Shown piece by piece: positions 46,881 to 55,977 of a DNA stretch of 64,000 nucleotides (position 1 is its first letter; each line of letters begins with the position of its first letter). The position numbers were made by a program, and so were the translations under genes. The stretch comes from Micromonospora sp. C28SCA-DRY-2 (GTDB taxonomy: Bacteria; Actinomycetota; Actinomycetes; Mycobacteriales; Micromonosporaceae): assembly GCF_030519475.1 (NCBI RefSeq), contig NZ_JAUMKD010000006.1, positions 248,001 through 312,000 on the forward strand. The letters are read 5' to 3'. The notes under the pieces are model-generated. The model was not told the DNA's origin, did not search any database, and saw nothing but the letters and a program-made list of their open reading frames with translations.

Positions 46881-48284
46881 GTGCACGACCTGCTGACGTC
46901 TCTGCAGAGCCTGCCGGCCCTGCTGATCTACCTGGTCGCCGCGCTGATCGTCGCGGCGGAGACCGCCGTGATCTTCGGGCTGCTGGTGCCGGGCGAGGCG
47001 ACCCTGCTGCTGGTCGGCTTCCTAGCGTACGCGGGGACGTTACGGCTCGCCCCCGCGCTGCTGGTGATGGTGGGCGCCGCCGTGATCGGCGACACACTCG
47101 CGTTCCGCGCCGGCCGGCGGTACGGGCCGCGGCTGCGGGCCAGCCGGCTCGGCGCCCGGGTCGGCCCGCACCGGTGGAGCCGGGCGGAGGCGATGCTCGG
47201 CCGGCTCGGCGGGCGGGGGGTGTTCACCGCCCGCTGGGTGGCCTTCGCCCGCACCCTGGTGCCCCGGCTGGCCGGCGCGGCGGGCATGCCGTACCGGCGG
47301 TTCGCGCCGTGGAACGCGGCCGGGGTGGCCAGCTGGGTGGGCGGGTCGGTGCTGGTCGGCTACCTGGCCGGCGAGTCGTACGAGACGGTCTCCCGGCTGC
47401 TCGGCCGGGCCACCGGCGCGGTGCTGGTGCTGCTGGCCGGCCTGGTCGCGGTGGTGCTGGCCGGGCGGTGGCTGGGGCGCAACCCGGACCCGGCCCGGGC
47501 GCTGCTGTCCCGGGCCGCCGGGCTGCCGCCGGTGCGCTGGCTCAGCGCCCGCTACGGCATCCTGTTCTTCCTGCTCGCCATGCGGATCGGCCCGGCCTGG
47601 ACGCTGCTGCTCAACCTGGCCGCCGGGCTGTTGCTGCTCTTCGTCGCCGGGCTGGCCATCGCCTGGCTGCTCGGGGCGGTGGTGCGGCACAGCGGGCTGG
47701 CCGTGGTCGACGGGGCGATCGCCGGCTGGTTCGCCGACCGGCGTACCCCCGGCACTGCCGACGCCACCCTCGCGGTGGTCTCGGTGCTGCGCGGCTCGGT
47801 CCTGATCGCGGTGGTGGCGGTGCTGGCCGCGGTCCTGGCCTGGCGGCACCGGCCCTGGCAGGCCGACCTGCTCAGCGTGGTCGGCACGGCCGGGGCGTTC
47901 ATGCCGCTGGTGGTGCTGGCCGTGGTGACCGACCTCACCGGCCCGGGCGGCGGGGCTGTCGTCTTCCCGACCCAGACCGCGGTGGTGACGGCGAGCCTGG
48001 CCACCCTCGCCTGGCTGGTGTCCCGGCACGCCCGCTGGCCGGTGGCGGTCGCCGCCTGGACGGCCGCCGCGGTCGGCGTGGTGGGCCTCGGCGGGGCCCG
48101 GCTCTACCTGGGCTTCAGCACCGCCAGCGGCACCCTCGGGTCGGTGCTGCTCGGCATCGCCTGGACAACCGTGTTCATGGTGGCCTGGGCCACCCGGGAC
48201 CGGGCGGTGGGCGGCGCCCGGGAGCCGGCGGACGGGCCGGAGGAGCTGCCGTCGGAGCCCCGCCGGCCGGTCCAGCCCTGCTAG
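46881..48284 (+). CDS. DedA (VTT) membrane protein fused to a degenerate PAP2 domain
   Basis: 467 residues. Residues 1-200 are a DedA/VTT domain (AAETAVIFGLLVPGEATLLLVGF, then GRRYGPRLRASRLG and RFAPWNAAGVASWVG). Residues about 225-435 are arranged like a PAP2 phosphatase, with helices and the two usual motif regions. However, the PSGH motif reads FPTQTA (362-367), and the SRxxxxxHxxxD motif reads RLYLGFSTASG (407-417), so both catalytic histidines are missing. It probably moves phospholipid or drives lipid turnover without phosphatase activity. The GTG start has only a weak ribosome-binding site; it diverges from typA. Confidence 0.85.
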   Translation: MHDLLTSLQSLPALLIYLVAALIVAAETAVIFGLLVPGEATLLLVGFLAYAGTLRLAPALLVMVGAAVIGDTLAFRAGRRYGPRLRASRLGARVGPHRWSRAEAMLGRLGGRGVFTARWVAFARTLVPRLAGAAGMPYRRFAPWNAAGVASWVGGSVLVGYLAGESYETVSRLLGRATGAVLVLLAGLVAVVLAGRWLGRNPDPARALLSRAAGLPPVRWLSARYGILFFLLAMRIGPAWTLLLNLAAGLLLLFVAGLAIAWLLGAVVRHSGLAVVDGAIAGWFADRRTPGTADATLAVVSVLRGSVLIAVVAVLAAVLAWRHRPWQADLLSVVGTAGAFMPLVVLAVVTDLTGPGGGAVVFPTQTAVVTASLATLAWLVSRHARWPVAVAAWTAAAVGVVGLGGARLYLGFSTASGTLGSVLLGIAWTTVFMVAWATRDRAVGGAREPADGPEELPSEPRRPVQPC

Positions 48285-48376
48285 CGGCGGCGTCCACGGC
48301 TTCCGGCGCGGCGACGCCCCCGGCGCACCCCGGGCGGGGCGGCGGGGCCGGGCGGGCGCCCGACCCCGCCGCGGGT

Positions 48377-50497
48377 TCACCGCCGGGCGGCGACCGGGTC
48401 GGGGTGGGCCGGGGCCGGCTCGGTCCGCTCGATCCGGCCCGGCCACCAGAACCGGTCGCCGAGCAGGAACGCCAGCGCCGGCACCAGCACCGTACGGACC
48501 AGCAGGGTGTCGAGCAGGACGCCGATGCAGACGATGATCCCGATCTGGGTGAGCAGGATCAGCGGCAGCACGCCCAGCACGGCGAAGACCGCGGCGAGCA
48601 GCACCCCGGCGCTGGTGATCACCCCGCCGGTGACCCCCAGCGCGGACCGCATGCCGGCGCGGGTGCCGGTGGCGCGGGCGTCCTCGCGGGCCCGGGTGAC
48701 CAGGAAGATGTTGTAGTCCACCCCGAGCGCCACCAGGAACACGAAGGCGAGCAGCAGCACCTGGCTGTCCAGCGCCGGGAACCCGAGCACGTGGTCGAAG
48801 AGCAGCCACGCCGCGCCCAGGCTGGCGAAGAACGAGGCGATCACGGTGAGCACCAGCAGCACCGGGGCGAGCAGGCCGCGCAGCAGCAGCACGAGCACGG
48901 CGCCGACGAGCAGCAGGATGATCGGCAGGATCAGCCGCAGGTCCTTGCCGTTGGCCTCGTCGGAGTCGTAGGTGGCGGCGACCGTGCCGCCCACCACCGC
49001 CCCGGTGAAGGGGTCGGCGCCGTCGACCGCGGGCGGGGCGGAGCCGGGCACCGCGGCGACCGCGTCGCGCAGCGCCTCGACCGTCCGGTCGGAGCCGGCC
49101 GTGCCCGGCTCGTCCTCGAGCACCACGTCGACCTGGGCCACCGCGGCGCCCGCCTCGCCGGGGCGCGCGGACGCGACGCCCGGCACGGCCGCGGCGGCCG
49201 CCGTGACGGCCGGCACCGCCGCGGGCGTGGTGAGCACGGCGACCGGCTGGGTGGTGCCGGCGGGGAAGGCCCGGGCGAGGATCTCCGCGCCGGCGACCGC
49301 CTCGGGCTTGACCCGGAACTGCTCGGTCTCCGACAGGCCGGTGCGGATGCCGAGCCCGCCCAGGGCGAGCGCGGCGAGCAGCAGCACCGACAGCGCCGCC
49401 ACCGGCGCGGGCCGGCGCTCGACGGCGGCGCCGAGCCGGCCCCACAGCCGGCCCTCGCGCACCGCGCCACCGACCCGGGGCACGAACGGCCAGAACAGGC
49501 CCCGGCCGAAGATCACCAGGGCGGCGGGGAGGACGAACAGCGCCGACGCCATGGCGAGCACGACGCCGGTGGCGCAGGCCACCGCGAGGGCCCGGTTGAG
49601 CTCCTGCTCGGACAGCAGGAGGGTGAGCACGCCGAGCACGACGGTGAAGCCGCTGGCGAGAATCGGCTCGGCGGTGCGGCGCAGGGCGGCGCGCATCGCC
49701 ACGAAGCGGTCCTCCTCGCGCCGCAGTTCCTCCCGGTAGCGGGCGATGAGCAGCAGCGCGTAGTCCGTGGCGGCACCGAAGACGAGGACGCTGGCGATGC
49801 CGGTGACCGCGCCGCCGGGCATGTTGATGCCGACCGCGGGGACGATCGTGTCCAGGGCGCGCAGGGTGAGCTGCTCGGTGGCGGCCACGACGACGAGCGG
49901 CACGATCCACAGGAACGGGCTGCGGTAGGTGACGAGCAGCAGCAGCGCGACCACCGCGGCGGTGACGGTCAGCAGCGTGGTGTCGGCGCCGTCGAAGACC
50001 TTGGTCAGGTCGGTGGTGAAGGCGGGCCCACCGGTCACCGAGACGGTGAGTGTCTCGGGCACGTCGTCGAGGGCGGCGCGGAGCTGGTCGACCCGGCCGG
50101 CGACCTCCTCCTGCCCGCCGGCGGTCGACAGCGGCACGACGACCAGGGCGACGGTGCCGTCCGGGGAGACCTGCGGCGGGCTGACCCGGCCGCCGGCGGC
50201 GAACCCGCCCAGCTCGCCCGCCTGGCCGGCGAGCGCCGCGCGGTCGGCCTCGGTGAGCGGGCCGCCGTCGGCGCGGCTGGTGACCACGATCGCCGGCTGC
50301 ACGTCGCGGGAGGGCAGCTGGTCCTGGAGCCGTTCGACCTGGGTCGACTGCCACTGCACGGACAGGCCGGTGGCCGAGACCGGTTCCGGGTTGTCCGGCT
50401 TGGGCAGCCCGAAGACGGCGGCGCCGACGACGATCGCGGCGACCACGGTGAGCCACGCGGCCAGCCGGCCACGGGCGACGCGGGTGAACAGGGACAT
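48377..50497 (-). CDS. MMPL-family RND transporter
   Basis: 706-residue exporter with 12 predicted helices in the RND pattern: one helix, a large outside loop, five helices, a second loop and six helices. The proton-relay Asp-Tyr pairs are in FGAATDYALLLIARYREE and LGVDYNIFLVTRARED. MMPL proteins export lipids, siderophores or drugs. The ATG at 50497 follows GGAGGCG; a longer reading to 50581 is rejected. It diverges from a MarR regulator with a palindrome between them, so export is probably induced by a ligand of that regulator. Confidence 0.92.
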   Translation of the reverse strand: MSLFTRVARGRLAAWLTVVAAIVVGAAVFGLPKPDNPEPVSATGLSVQWQSTQVERLQDQLPSRDVQPAIVVTSRADGGPLTEADRAALAGQAGELGGFAAGGRVSPPQVSPDGTVALVVVPLSTAGGQEEVAGRVDQLRAALDDVPETLTVSVTGGPAFTTDLTKVFDGADTTLLTVTAAVVALLLLVTYRSPFLWIVPLVVVAATEQLTLRALDTIVPAVGINMPGGAVTGIASVLVFGAATDYALLLIARYREELRREEDRFVAMRAALRRTAEPILASGFTVVLGVLTLLLSEQELNRALAVACATGVVLAMASALFVLPAALVIFGRGLFWPFVPRVGGAVREGRLWGRLGAAVERRPAPVAALSVLLLAALALGGLGIRTGLSETEQFRVKPEAVAGAEILARAFPAGTTQPVAVLTTPAAVPAVTAAAAAVPGVASARPGEAGAAVAQVDVVLEDEPGTAGSDRTVEALRDAVAAVPGSAPPAVDGADPFTGAVVGGTVAATYDSDEANGKDLRLILPIILLLVGAVLVLLLRGLLAPVLLVLTVIASFFASLGAAWLLFDHVLGFPALDSQVLLLAFVFLVALGVDYNIFLVTRAREDARATGTRAGMRSALGVTGGVITSAGVLLAAVFAVLGVLPLILLTQIGIIVCIGVLLDTLLVRTVLVPALAFLLGDRFWWPGRIERTEPAPAHPDPVAARR

Positions 50498-50571
50498 GGG
50501 CGGCGCCTCCCGGTCTGCGGCCGGCGGGCGGCGGCCGCGGACGCGGCGGCACCTTCTCCCGGCTGCCAAGT

Positions 50572-50588
50572 ATCTCGACAACCGAGAT
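50572..50588. promoter_or_regulatory. Probable MarR operator
   Basis: ATCTCG (50572-50577) and CGAGAT (50583-50588) form a perfect palindrome with a 5-nt spacer, in the 147-nt gap between the MMPL exporter and the marR gene. It lies within a less GC-rich stretch (50570-50612), the likely promoter area. Confidence 0.65.
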
Positions 50589-50644
50589 TATCGACCGCTG
50601 AGTTATGCTGCAACTCGACACCGACGGGGGCAGGGAAGGCGGAC

Positions 50645-51172
50645 GTGGCGACGCACGGCATGTACCGGCGGCGGGAGACCCGACGCGAACGGCTGGTCGC
50701 GGAGATCGCCGCGGAGCTGCGCCGCTACTCCAGCGACGCCCAGCACATCGGGCACGCCTTCGCCAACCTGCACGGGCTCAACGCCACCGACCTGCAGGCG
50801 CTGATCGCGGTGATGGACGCCGAACTGGCCGACCAGCCGATCACCCCCGGGCGCCTGGGCGAGCAGCTCAACCTCTCCTCCGGCTCGGTCACCGCCCTGA
50901 TCGACCGGCTGGAACGGGCCGGGCACATCCGCCGCGACCGCGACACCGCCGACCGGCGGAAGGTCTTCCTGCGCTACGCCGACCGGGGCGCCGAGCTGGC
51001 GACGGACTTCTTCCGGCCGCTGGGGCGGCGTACCGACGAGGTGATGTCCGGGTTCACCGACGACGAGCTGGCGGTGGTGCACCGGTTCATGTCGGCGATG
51101 AGCGCCTCGATGCGCGAACACCGCGACAGCGTCCGCTCGGCCCGTCTGGCCCCGGCCCGTCGCCCGGGCTGA
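50645..51172 (+). CDS. MarR-family transcriptional regulator
   Basis: 175-residue winged-helix dimer repressor. The DNA-binding core is TPGRLGEQLNLSSGSVTALIDRLERAGHIRRDRDTADRRKVFL (the RLERAGHIRRDRDTADRR stretch is the recognition helix end and wing). The GTG at 50645 follows AGGGAAGG; an ATG six codons later is possible. It is divergent from the MMPL exporter and 2 nt upstream of the CocE hydrolase, so it probably controls both. Confidence 0.9.
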   Translation: MATHGMYRRRETRRERLVAEIAAELRRYSSDAQHIGHAFANLHGLNATDLQALIAVMDAELADQPITPGRLGEQLNLSSGSVTALIDRLERAGHIRRDRDTADRRKVFLRYADRGAELATDFFRPLGRRTDEVMSGFTDDELAVVHRFMSAMSASMREHRDSVRSARLAPARRPG

Positions 51173-51174
51173 CC

Positions 51175-52839
51175 GTGGTGCTGGACCGGCTGGCCACCCG
51201 GGCCGCCACCGCGGTGCTGCGGCTGCCCGCCGCGCGCACCCGGCGGGTCACCCTGACCCGGGACCTCCCGGTGCGGGTCCGCGACGGGGTGCTGCTGCGC
51301 ACCGACCACTACGCCCCCGACCTGCCCGGCGCGCCGGTCGTGCTGATCCGCACCCCGTACGGGCGGGGCGGGCCGATGCGGCTGCTCGGCCGCCTCGCCG
51401 CCGAACGGGGCTTCCACGTGGTGATCCAGTCCTGCCGCGGCACGTACGGCTCGGGCGGGGCGTTCGAGCCCCTGGTGCACGAGCGCGACGACGGCCTGGA
51501 CACCTTGGACTGGCTGCGCCGCCAGCGCTGGTGGACCGGGGCGTTCGGCATGTTCGGCGCCAGCTACCAGGGGTTCGTGCAGTGGGCCCTGGCCGCCGAC
51601 GCGGGCGACGAGCTGCGCGCGATGGTGGCCGTGGTGACCGCCTCGGCCACCCGCGACTCCACCTACGCCGGGGACTCGTTCGCGCTGGACACCGTGCTCA
51701 CCTGGGCCGAGCTGCTGCAGGCGCAGACCGTGCCCTGGCTGACCCGGCAGTGGGAACTCAAACGCGGGCAGCCCCGGCTGGTCGCCGCGCTGAGCCACCT
51801 GCCGCTGGCCGAGGCGGACCGGATCGCCACCGGGGTCACCGTGCCGTTCTTCCAGGAGTGGCTGCGCCACCACACCCCGGCCGCCGACTACTGGCGTACC
51901 CGGGTCTTCGACGACCGGATCGCCCAGGTGCGCGCGCCGGTGACGATGGTCAGCGGCTGGCACGACATCTTCCTGCCGGCGCAGCTGCGTGACTTCGCCG
52001 CCCTGCGCGCGGCCGGCGCCGCGCCCCGGCTGACCGTCGGGCCGTGGACCCACGGCAGCCCGGGCCTGTTCGTCGCCGCCCTGCGCGACGGGCTGGACTG
52101 GCTCGACGAGCACCTCGCCGGCCGCCCGGGGAGCCGGACCGCGCCGGTGCGGGTGCACGTCGGCGGCGCCGGCGGCGGCTGGCGGGACCTGCCGGACTGG
52201 CCGCCGCCGGCCACCCCCACCCGGTGGCACCTGCACCCGGCCGGCGCGCTGACCACCGGTGCGCCGGTGCAGTCCGCGCCGGACGGATTCTGGTACGACC
52301 CGGCCGACCCCACCCCCTCCCTCGGCGGCCCGCTGCTCGTCGCCCAGCGCGCCGGGCCGGTCGACAACCGCCCGGTGGAGGCCCGGCCCGACGTGCTCAC
52401 CTGGACCAGCGCGCCGCTCGCCGACCCGGTCGAGGTGGCCGGCCCGGTGCACGCCGAGGTGCACGTGCGCAGCGAGCTGTCCCATCTCGACGTCTTCGTG
52501 CGACTGTGCGACGTGGACCGGCGCGGCCGGTCCTGGAACGTCTGCGACGGGCTGGTCCGCATCGAGCCCGGCCGCTACCCGGCCGACCAGGCCGGCGTCG
52601 TACGGGTGCCGGTGGAGCTGTGGCCCACCGCCCACCGGTTCGCGCCCGGGCACCGGTTGCGGGTCCAGGTCTCCGGCGGCGCGCACCCCCGGTACGCGCG
52701 CAACCCCGGCACCGGGGAACCGCTCGGTACCGCCGTCACGCTGCGTGCCGGTCGCCGGGAGATCCTGCACGACCCCGAGCACCCCTCGGCGATCGTCCTG
52801 CCCGTGCTGGAGTCCCCTCCGCCGCTCCGTCCACGCTGA
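51175..52839 (+). CDS. CocE/NonD-type serine hydrolase (X-Pro dipeptidyl-peptidase family)
   Basis: 554 residues. The alpha/beta-hydrolase part has the nucleophile elbow FGASYQGFVQW, the acid in VSGWHDIFLPAQL and the histidine in GPWTHG. A cap domain and the C-terminal jelly roll (VEVAGPVHAEVHVRSELSHLDVFVRLCDVD; RVQVSGGAHPRYARNPGTGEP) complete the family architecture. It hydrolyses an ester or amide; the natural substrate is unknown. The GTG start is 2 nt behind the marR stop, so the two are translationally coupled. Together with the exporter it may form a small detoxification module. Confidence 0.9.
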   Translation: MVLDRLATRAATAVLRLPAARTRRVTLTRDLPVRVRDGVLLRTDHYAPDLPGAPVVLIRTPYGRGGPMRLLGRLAAERGFHVVIQSCRGTYGSGGAFEPLVHERDDGLDTLDWLRRQRWWTGAFGMFGASYQGFVQWALAADAGDELRAMVAVVTASATRDSTYAGDSFALDTVLTWAELLQAQTVPWLTRQWELKRGQPRLVAALSHLPLAEADRIATGVTVPFFQEWLRHHTPAADYWRTRVFDDRIAQVRAPVTMVSGWHDIFLPAQLRDFAALRAAGAAPRLTVGPWTHGSPGLFVAALRDGLDWLDEHLAGRPGSRTAPVRVHVGGAGGGWRDLPDWPPPATPTRWHLHPAGALTTGAPVQSAPDGFWYDPADPTPSLGGPLLVAQRAGPVDNRPVEARPDVLTWTSAPLADPVEVAGPVHAEVHVRSELSHLDVFVRLCDVDRRGRSWNVCDGLVRIEPGRYPADQAGVVRVPVELWPTAHRFAPGHRLRVQVSGGAHPRYARNPGTGEPLGTAVTLRAGRREILHDPEHPSAIVLPVLESPPPLRPR

Positions 52840-52997
52840 ACAGACCCGTCCTGAACTGGGCGTTCGTCCATCGACCGAGCTATGGTTGGGCAACGCCCGG
52901 CGTTGTGCACCAGTTGGCCGGGCTCGCGCGTGTAGCCCCCTCGCCGCATACGCGGCGTCACAGTCGTGCCCGGCCCCCGACCCGACGAGGGGGACCC

Positions 52998-53882
52998 ATG
53001 ACGCGCGCACCCACCAATCTGTTGACAGTGCGCAACCTGCTGCTCGCCCATCTCAACGTCGATCCGAACCGGGTACGGAGCCAGGACCTCGAACCGGCCG
53101 AGGTCGGCATCGTCGGCGACTCGGCACACCGCGGCGGCTACCACTGCGGCTCCGACCGGGTGGTCGCCGGCGACTACTCCGTGGTGGAGTCGCCCCGGGA
53201 CCGCAACGGGCTGACCCTGGACGCCGCGGCGCTCGACGTCGGGCAGTTCCAGGTCAGCTCCGGCGGACGCACCCACGACCTGCGCAGCTTCTCCGTCTGG
53301 TGCGTCGGCCAGTGCGCGGCCAACGCCCCGGACACCCGGGACATCCGGGAGATCATCTACTCCCCGGACGGCAGGGTCGTCCGGCGGTGGGACCGGCTCG
53401 GGCGGCGCAGCACCGGCGACGACTCCCACCTGTGGCACACCCACTTCAGCTTCTTCCGCGACGCGATCAAGGCGGGCCGGGACCAGACCCCGCTGTTCCG
53501 CCGCTACCTGACCACCATCGGCCTGATCGAGGGAGACGACATGACCCCGCAGGAACACGCCTGGCTGGAAACCATCCACCGCAACCTGACAGTGCTCGAC
53601 GGCCGCAACCCGGTCGGGCAGATCTACACCCGGATGGCGATGGGGGAGGACCACCTGAACACCAGCTACGTCGTGCCGCACCCCAGCCTGAAGAGTCTCG
53701 GCGCGCAGCTCAGCGCGGTGCAGACGGCGCTGAGCCAACTCGCCGGCCGGGACGTCACCGACGAACCGGCGATCATCGCGGGGGTACTGGCCGGGCTGAC
53801 CCCGGAGAAGATCGCCGCGGCGATCCCACCCACGATGGCCCGGCAGGTCGCCGACGAACTGGCCCGTCGGCTGGCCTCCTGA
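52998..53882 (+). CDS. M15-like metallopeptidase-fold protein, phage-lysin related
   Basis: 294 residues; family not certain. The first 190 residues have metal-ligand-like groups in the spacing of D-Ala-D-Ala carboxypeptidases (peptidase M15): HRGGYHCGSDRVVAGDYSVVESPRDR (quoted in part as GGYHCGSDR ... DYSV) and HLWHTHFSFFRD, where His-x-His would complete the site. The C-terminal PAIIAGVLAGLTPEKIAAAIP...QVADELARRL is a helical tail seen in actinophage lysins. No signal peptide is present. An upstream TATGGT near 52880 may be the promoter -10. A domesticated prophage enzyme is the best guess. Confidence 0.6.
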   Translation: MTRAPTNLLTVRNLLLAHLNVDPNRVRSQDLEPAEVGIVGDSAHRGGYHCGSDRVVAGDYSVVESPRDRNGLTLDAAALDVGQFQVSSGGRTHDLRSFSVWCVGQCAANAPDTRDIREIIYSPDGRVVRRWDRLGRRSTGDDSHLWHTHFSFFRDAIKAGRDQTPLFRRYLTTIGLIEGDDMTPQEHAWLETIHRNLTVLDGRNPVGQIYTRMAMGEDHLNTSYVVPHPSLKSLGAQLSAVQTALSQLAGRDVTDEPAIIAGVLAGLTPEKIAAAIPPTMARQVADELARRLAS

Positions 53883-53932
53883 CCCGACCCCGGGCAGGGC
53901 GTGGGGCGGTCGTGCCCGGTGTCCGGCGAGCG

Positions 53933-53971
53933 TGATGCCGCGGAGTCGGCCCGACGAACTCCGCGGCATCA
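53933..53971 (+). terminator. Hairpin after the M15-like gene
   Basis: A perfect 14-bp stem (53933-53946 with 53958-53971) and 11-nt loop, 50 nt behind the stop codon. No T-run. Confidence 0.65.
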
Positions 53972-54034
53972 GGCCCGGTCCCGCCTGCTTCCCGCCGCTC
54001 GCCGCCACCCGACCGCCGGCCGGAGCACGAGTCA

Positions 54035-54076
54035 GCAAGAAGAGTTGCGCAATAGCTCTTGCGTAACTGCTCTTGC
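54035..54076. promoter_or_regulatory. Probable ArsR operator and promoter
   Basis: GCAAGA (54035-54040), GCTCTTGC (54055-54062) and GCTCTTGC (54069-54076) are copies of one half site; the first is inverted relative to the others. An 8-bp palindrome TTGCGCAA (54045-54052) sits inside. The region ends 18 nt before the ATG of the ArsR regulator, so autoregulation is likely. Confidence 0.6.
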
Positions 54077-54094
54077 CAATGTCAGGCTGGCGGC

Positions 54095-54670
54095 ATGCCC
54101 AACCCCGACGTACGCCAGGTGACCGACTCGCGCGTCCTGGCCGCGCTCGCCCACCCGCTGCGCCGGCGCCTGATGGATGTGCTGAAGGTGCACGGGCCGT
54201 CGACGGTCGGCGCCCTCGCCGAGCGCACCGAACAGGCTCCGGCCAACGTCAGCCACCACCTCAAGGTGCTCGCCGCCGCCGACCTGGTCGCCGAGGCGCC
54301 GGAGCTGGCGCGCGACCGCCGCGAGCGGTGGTGGCGCCTGGTCAGCCGGTCAGTGGCCTGGTCCAGCGCCGACTTCGACGACGACCCGGCCGCCCGGGCG
54401 GTGGCCGACGCCGCCACCTCGCTCAACCTCGACCGGCACGTCGCGCTGGCCCGGGCCTGGCACGCCGCCGGCGACGACGCGCACGACGCCTGGGGTGAGG
54501 GCCCGTTCTCCGTCGACCGCTGGCTGCACCTCACTCCGGAGGAGCTCGCCGAGCTGGGCCGCGAGCTGACCGACCTGCTGGCCCGGTGGGCCGAGCGGAA
54601 GGCGCTCGACGACGGCCGCCACCGCGAACCGGTCTTCCTGTTCGCCCACGGCATCCCGGCCCGGCCGTGA
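54095..54670 (+). CDS. ArsR-family transcriptional regulator
   Basis: 191 residues. The N-terminal 90 residues are an ArsR winged helix (ALAHPLRRRLMDVLKVHGPSTVGALAERTEQAPANVSHHLKVL in pattern; recognition helix QAPANVSHHLKVLAAADLV). The C-terminal half is an extra helical domain found in actinomycete members, with no cysteine metal site. The ATG at 54095 has only a weak ribosome-binding site. Its stop overlaps the next gene (GTGA). It most likely represses itself and the MFS exporter, released by a small molecule. Confidence 0.9.
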   Translation: MPNPDVRQVTDSRVLAALAHPLRRRLMDVLKVHGPSTVGALAERTEQAPANVSHHLKVLAAADLVAEAPELARDRRERWWRLVSRSVAWSSADFDDDPAARAVADAATSLNLDRHVALARAWHAAGDDAHDAWGEGPFSVDRWLHLTPEELAELGRELTDLLARWAERKALDDGRHREPVFLFAHGIPARP

Positions 54671-55974
54671 GCCCGCCGGCAGCGACCCGACCCGCCGTCC
54701 CGGACCAGCGGGCGGGGGACGCCGACCCCCGCCCGGCCAGCGGGCTGCGCGGGCACCGCGACTTCCGGCTGCTCTGGGCCGCGCAGGCGGTCAGCAGTCT
54801 CGGCAGCAACGTCACAGCGGTGGCGTTGCCCCTGGTCGCGGTGACCGTGCTCGACGCGAGCACCTTCGCCGTCGCGGTGCTCACCGCCGCCGCCTGGCTG
54901 CCCTGGCTGCTCATCGGCCTGCCGGTCGGGGCCTGGGTGGACCGGCTGCGCCGCCGCCCGGTGATGATCGTCTGCGACGTGGCCTCGGCGCTGCTGTTCC
55001 TCAGCGTGCCGCTGGCCGCCGTGCTGGAGGTGCTCACCGTCGGGCAGTTGCTGGTGGTGGCCCTGGGTGGTGGGGTGTCCCGGGTCTTCTTCGAGACCGC
55101 CGACCAGGTCTACCTGCCGGTCCTGCTGCGCCCGGAGCAGTTGCCGGCGGGCAACGCGCGGATCCAGGCCACCCACACCGCCAGCTACGTGCTGGGCCCC
55201 GGGATCGCCGGCCTGGTGGCACAGCTCGCCGGCGCGGTCACCGCGCTGCTGCTGGACGCGCTGAGCTTCCTGGTCTCCGCGGCCTGCCTGCTGCGCATCC
55301 GCCGGGCCGAACCCCGGCCGGAGCGGGCCGGGCGGACGTCCTCGCTGCGCCGGGAGATCGCCGAGGGGATCCGGTTCGTCGCCGGTGATCCGTACCTGCG
55401 GGTGCTGACGCTGTTCGGCGCGGCCAGCAACATCGGACTGGTCGGCTACCAGGCCGTCCTGGTGGTCTTCCTGGTCCGCGAGGTGGACGTCGCGCCGGGC
55501 CCGGTCGGCGTGCTGGTGGCGGTGATGAGCCTCGGTGGTGTCGTCGGCGCGGTGCTGGCCACCGCGCTCGGGCGTCGCGTCGGCACGGCGCGGACGATGC
55601 TGCTGGCGGCGGCGCTGACCGGACCGCCCGCGCTGCTGATCCCGCTGGCCGGGCCGGGCGCCGGGCTGGCCTGGCCAGCGCTCGGCGGGGTGCTGGTCAG
55701 CCTCGGGGTGGCGGTGGGCAACGTGCTCAAGAGCAGCTTCCGGCAGGCGTACCCGCCGCACCACCTGCTCGGCCGGGTGACGGTCAGCATGCAGCTGCTC
55801 AACTACGGCACCATCCCGCTGGCCGCGGTGGCCGCCGGTGCGCTCGGCGCCGCCTTCGGCACCCGCGCCGCGCTCGGGGTGATGACCGGCTGGCTGGCGC
55901 TCACCCCGCTGATCCTGCTGGTCGGTCCGCTGCGCCGGCGGCGCGACCTGCCCGCCGGGCCGGAACGACGCTGA
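54667..55974 (+). CDS. MFS efflux transporter
   Basis: 435 residues with 12 helices. The N-terminal half starts GHRDFRLLWAAQAVSSLGSNVTAVALPLVAV, typical of the EntS/MdfA-like exporters, and motif A lies near GAWVDRLRRRPVMI. The GTG overlaps the arsR stop (GTGA), so the pair is a coupled repressor-exporter operon. The substrate is unknown; drug or siderophore export is plausible. Confidence 0.92.
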   Translation: MSPPAATRPAVPDQRAGDADPRPASGLRGHRDFRLLWAAQAVSSLGSNVTAVALPLVAVTVLDASTFAVAVLTAAAWLPWLLIGLPVGAWVDRLRRRPVMIVCDVASALLFLSVPLAAVLEVLTVGQLLVVALGGGVSRVFFETADQVYLPVLLRPEQLPAGNARIQATHTASYVLGPGIAGLVAQLAGAVTALLLDALSFLVSAACLLRIRRAEPRPERAGRTSSLRREIAEGIRFVAGDPYLRVLTLFGAASNIGLVGYQAVLVVFLVREVDVAPGPVGVLVAVMSLGGVVGAVLATALGRRVGTARTMLLAAALTGPPALLIPLAGPGAGLAWPALGGVLVSLGVAVGNVLKSSFRQAYPPHHLLGRVTVSMQLLNYGTIPLAAVAAGALGAAFGTRAALGVMTGWLALTPLILLVGPLRRRRDLPAGPERR

Positions 55975-55977
55975 CGT

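Noticed and set aside
47174..51172. A 1332-codon plus-strand open frame across the DedA, MMPL and MarR genes
   Set aside because: Composition is Gly/Arg/Gln-rich in the antisense or shifted frame of well-supported genes; no start signal or domain.
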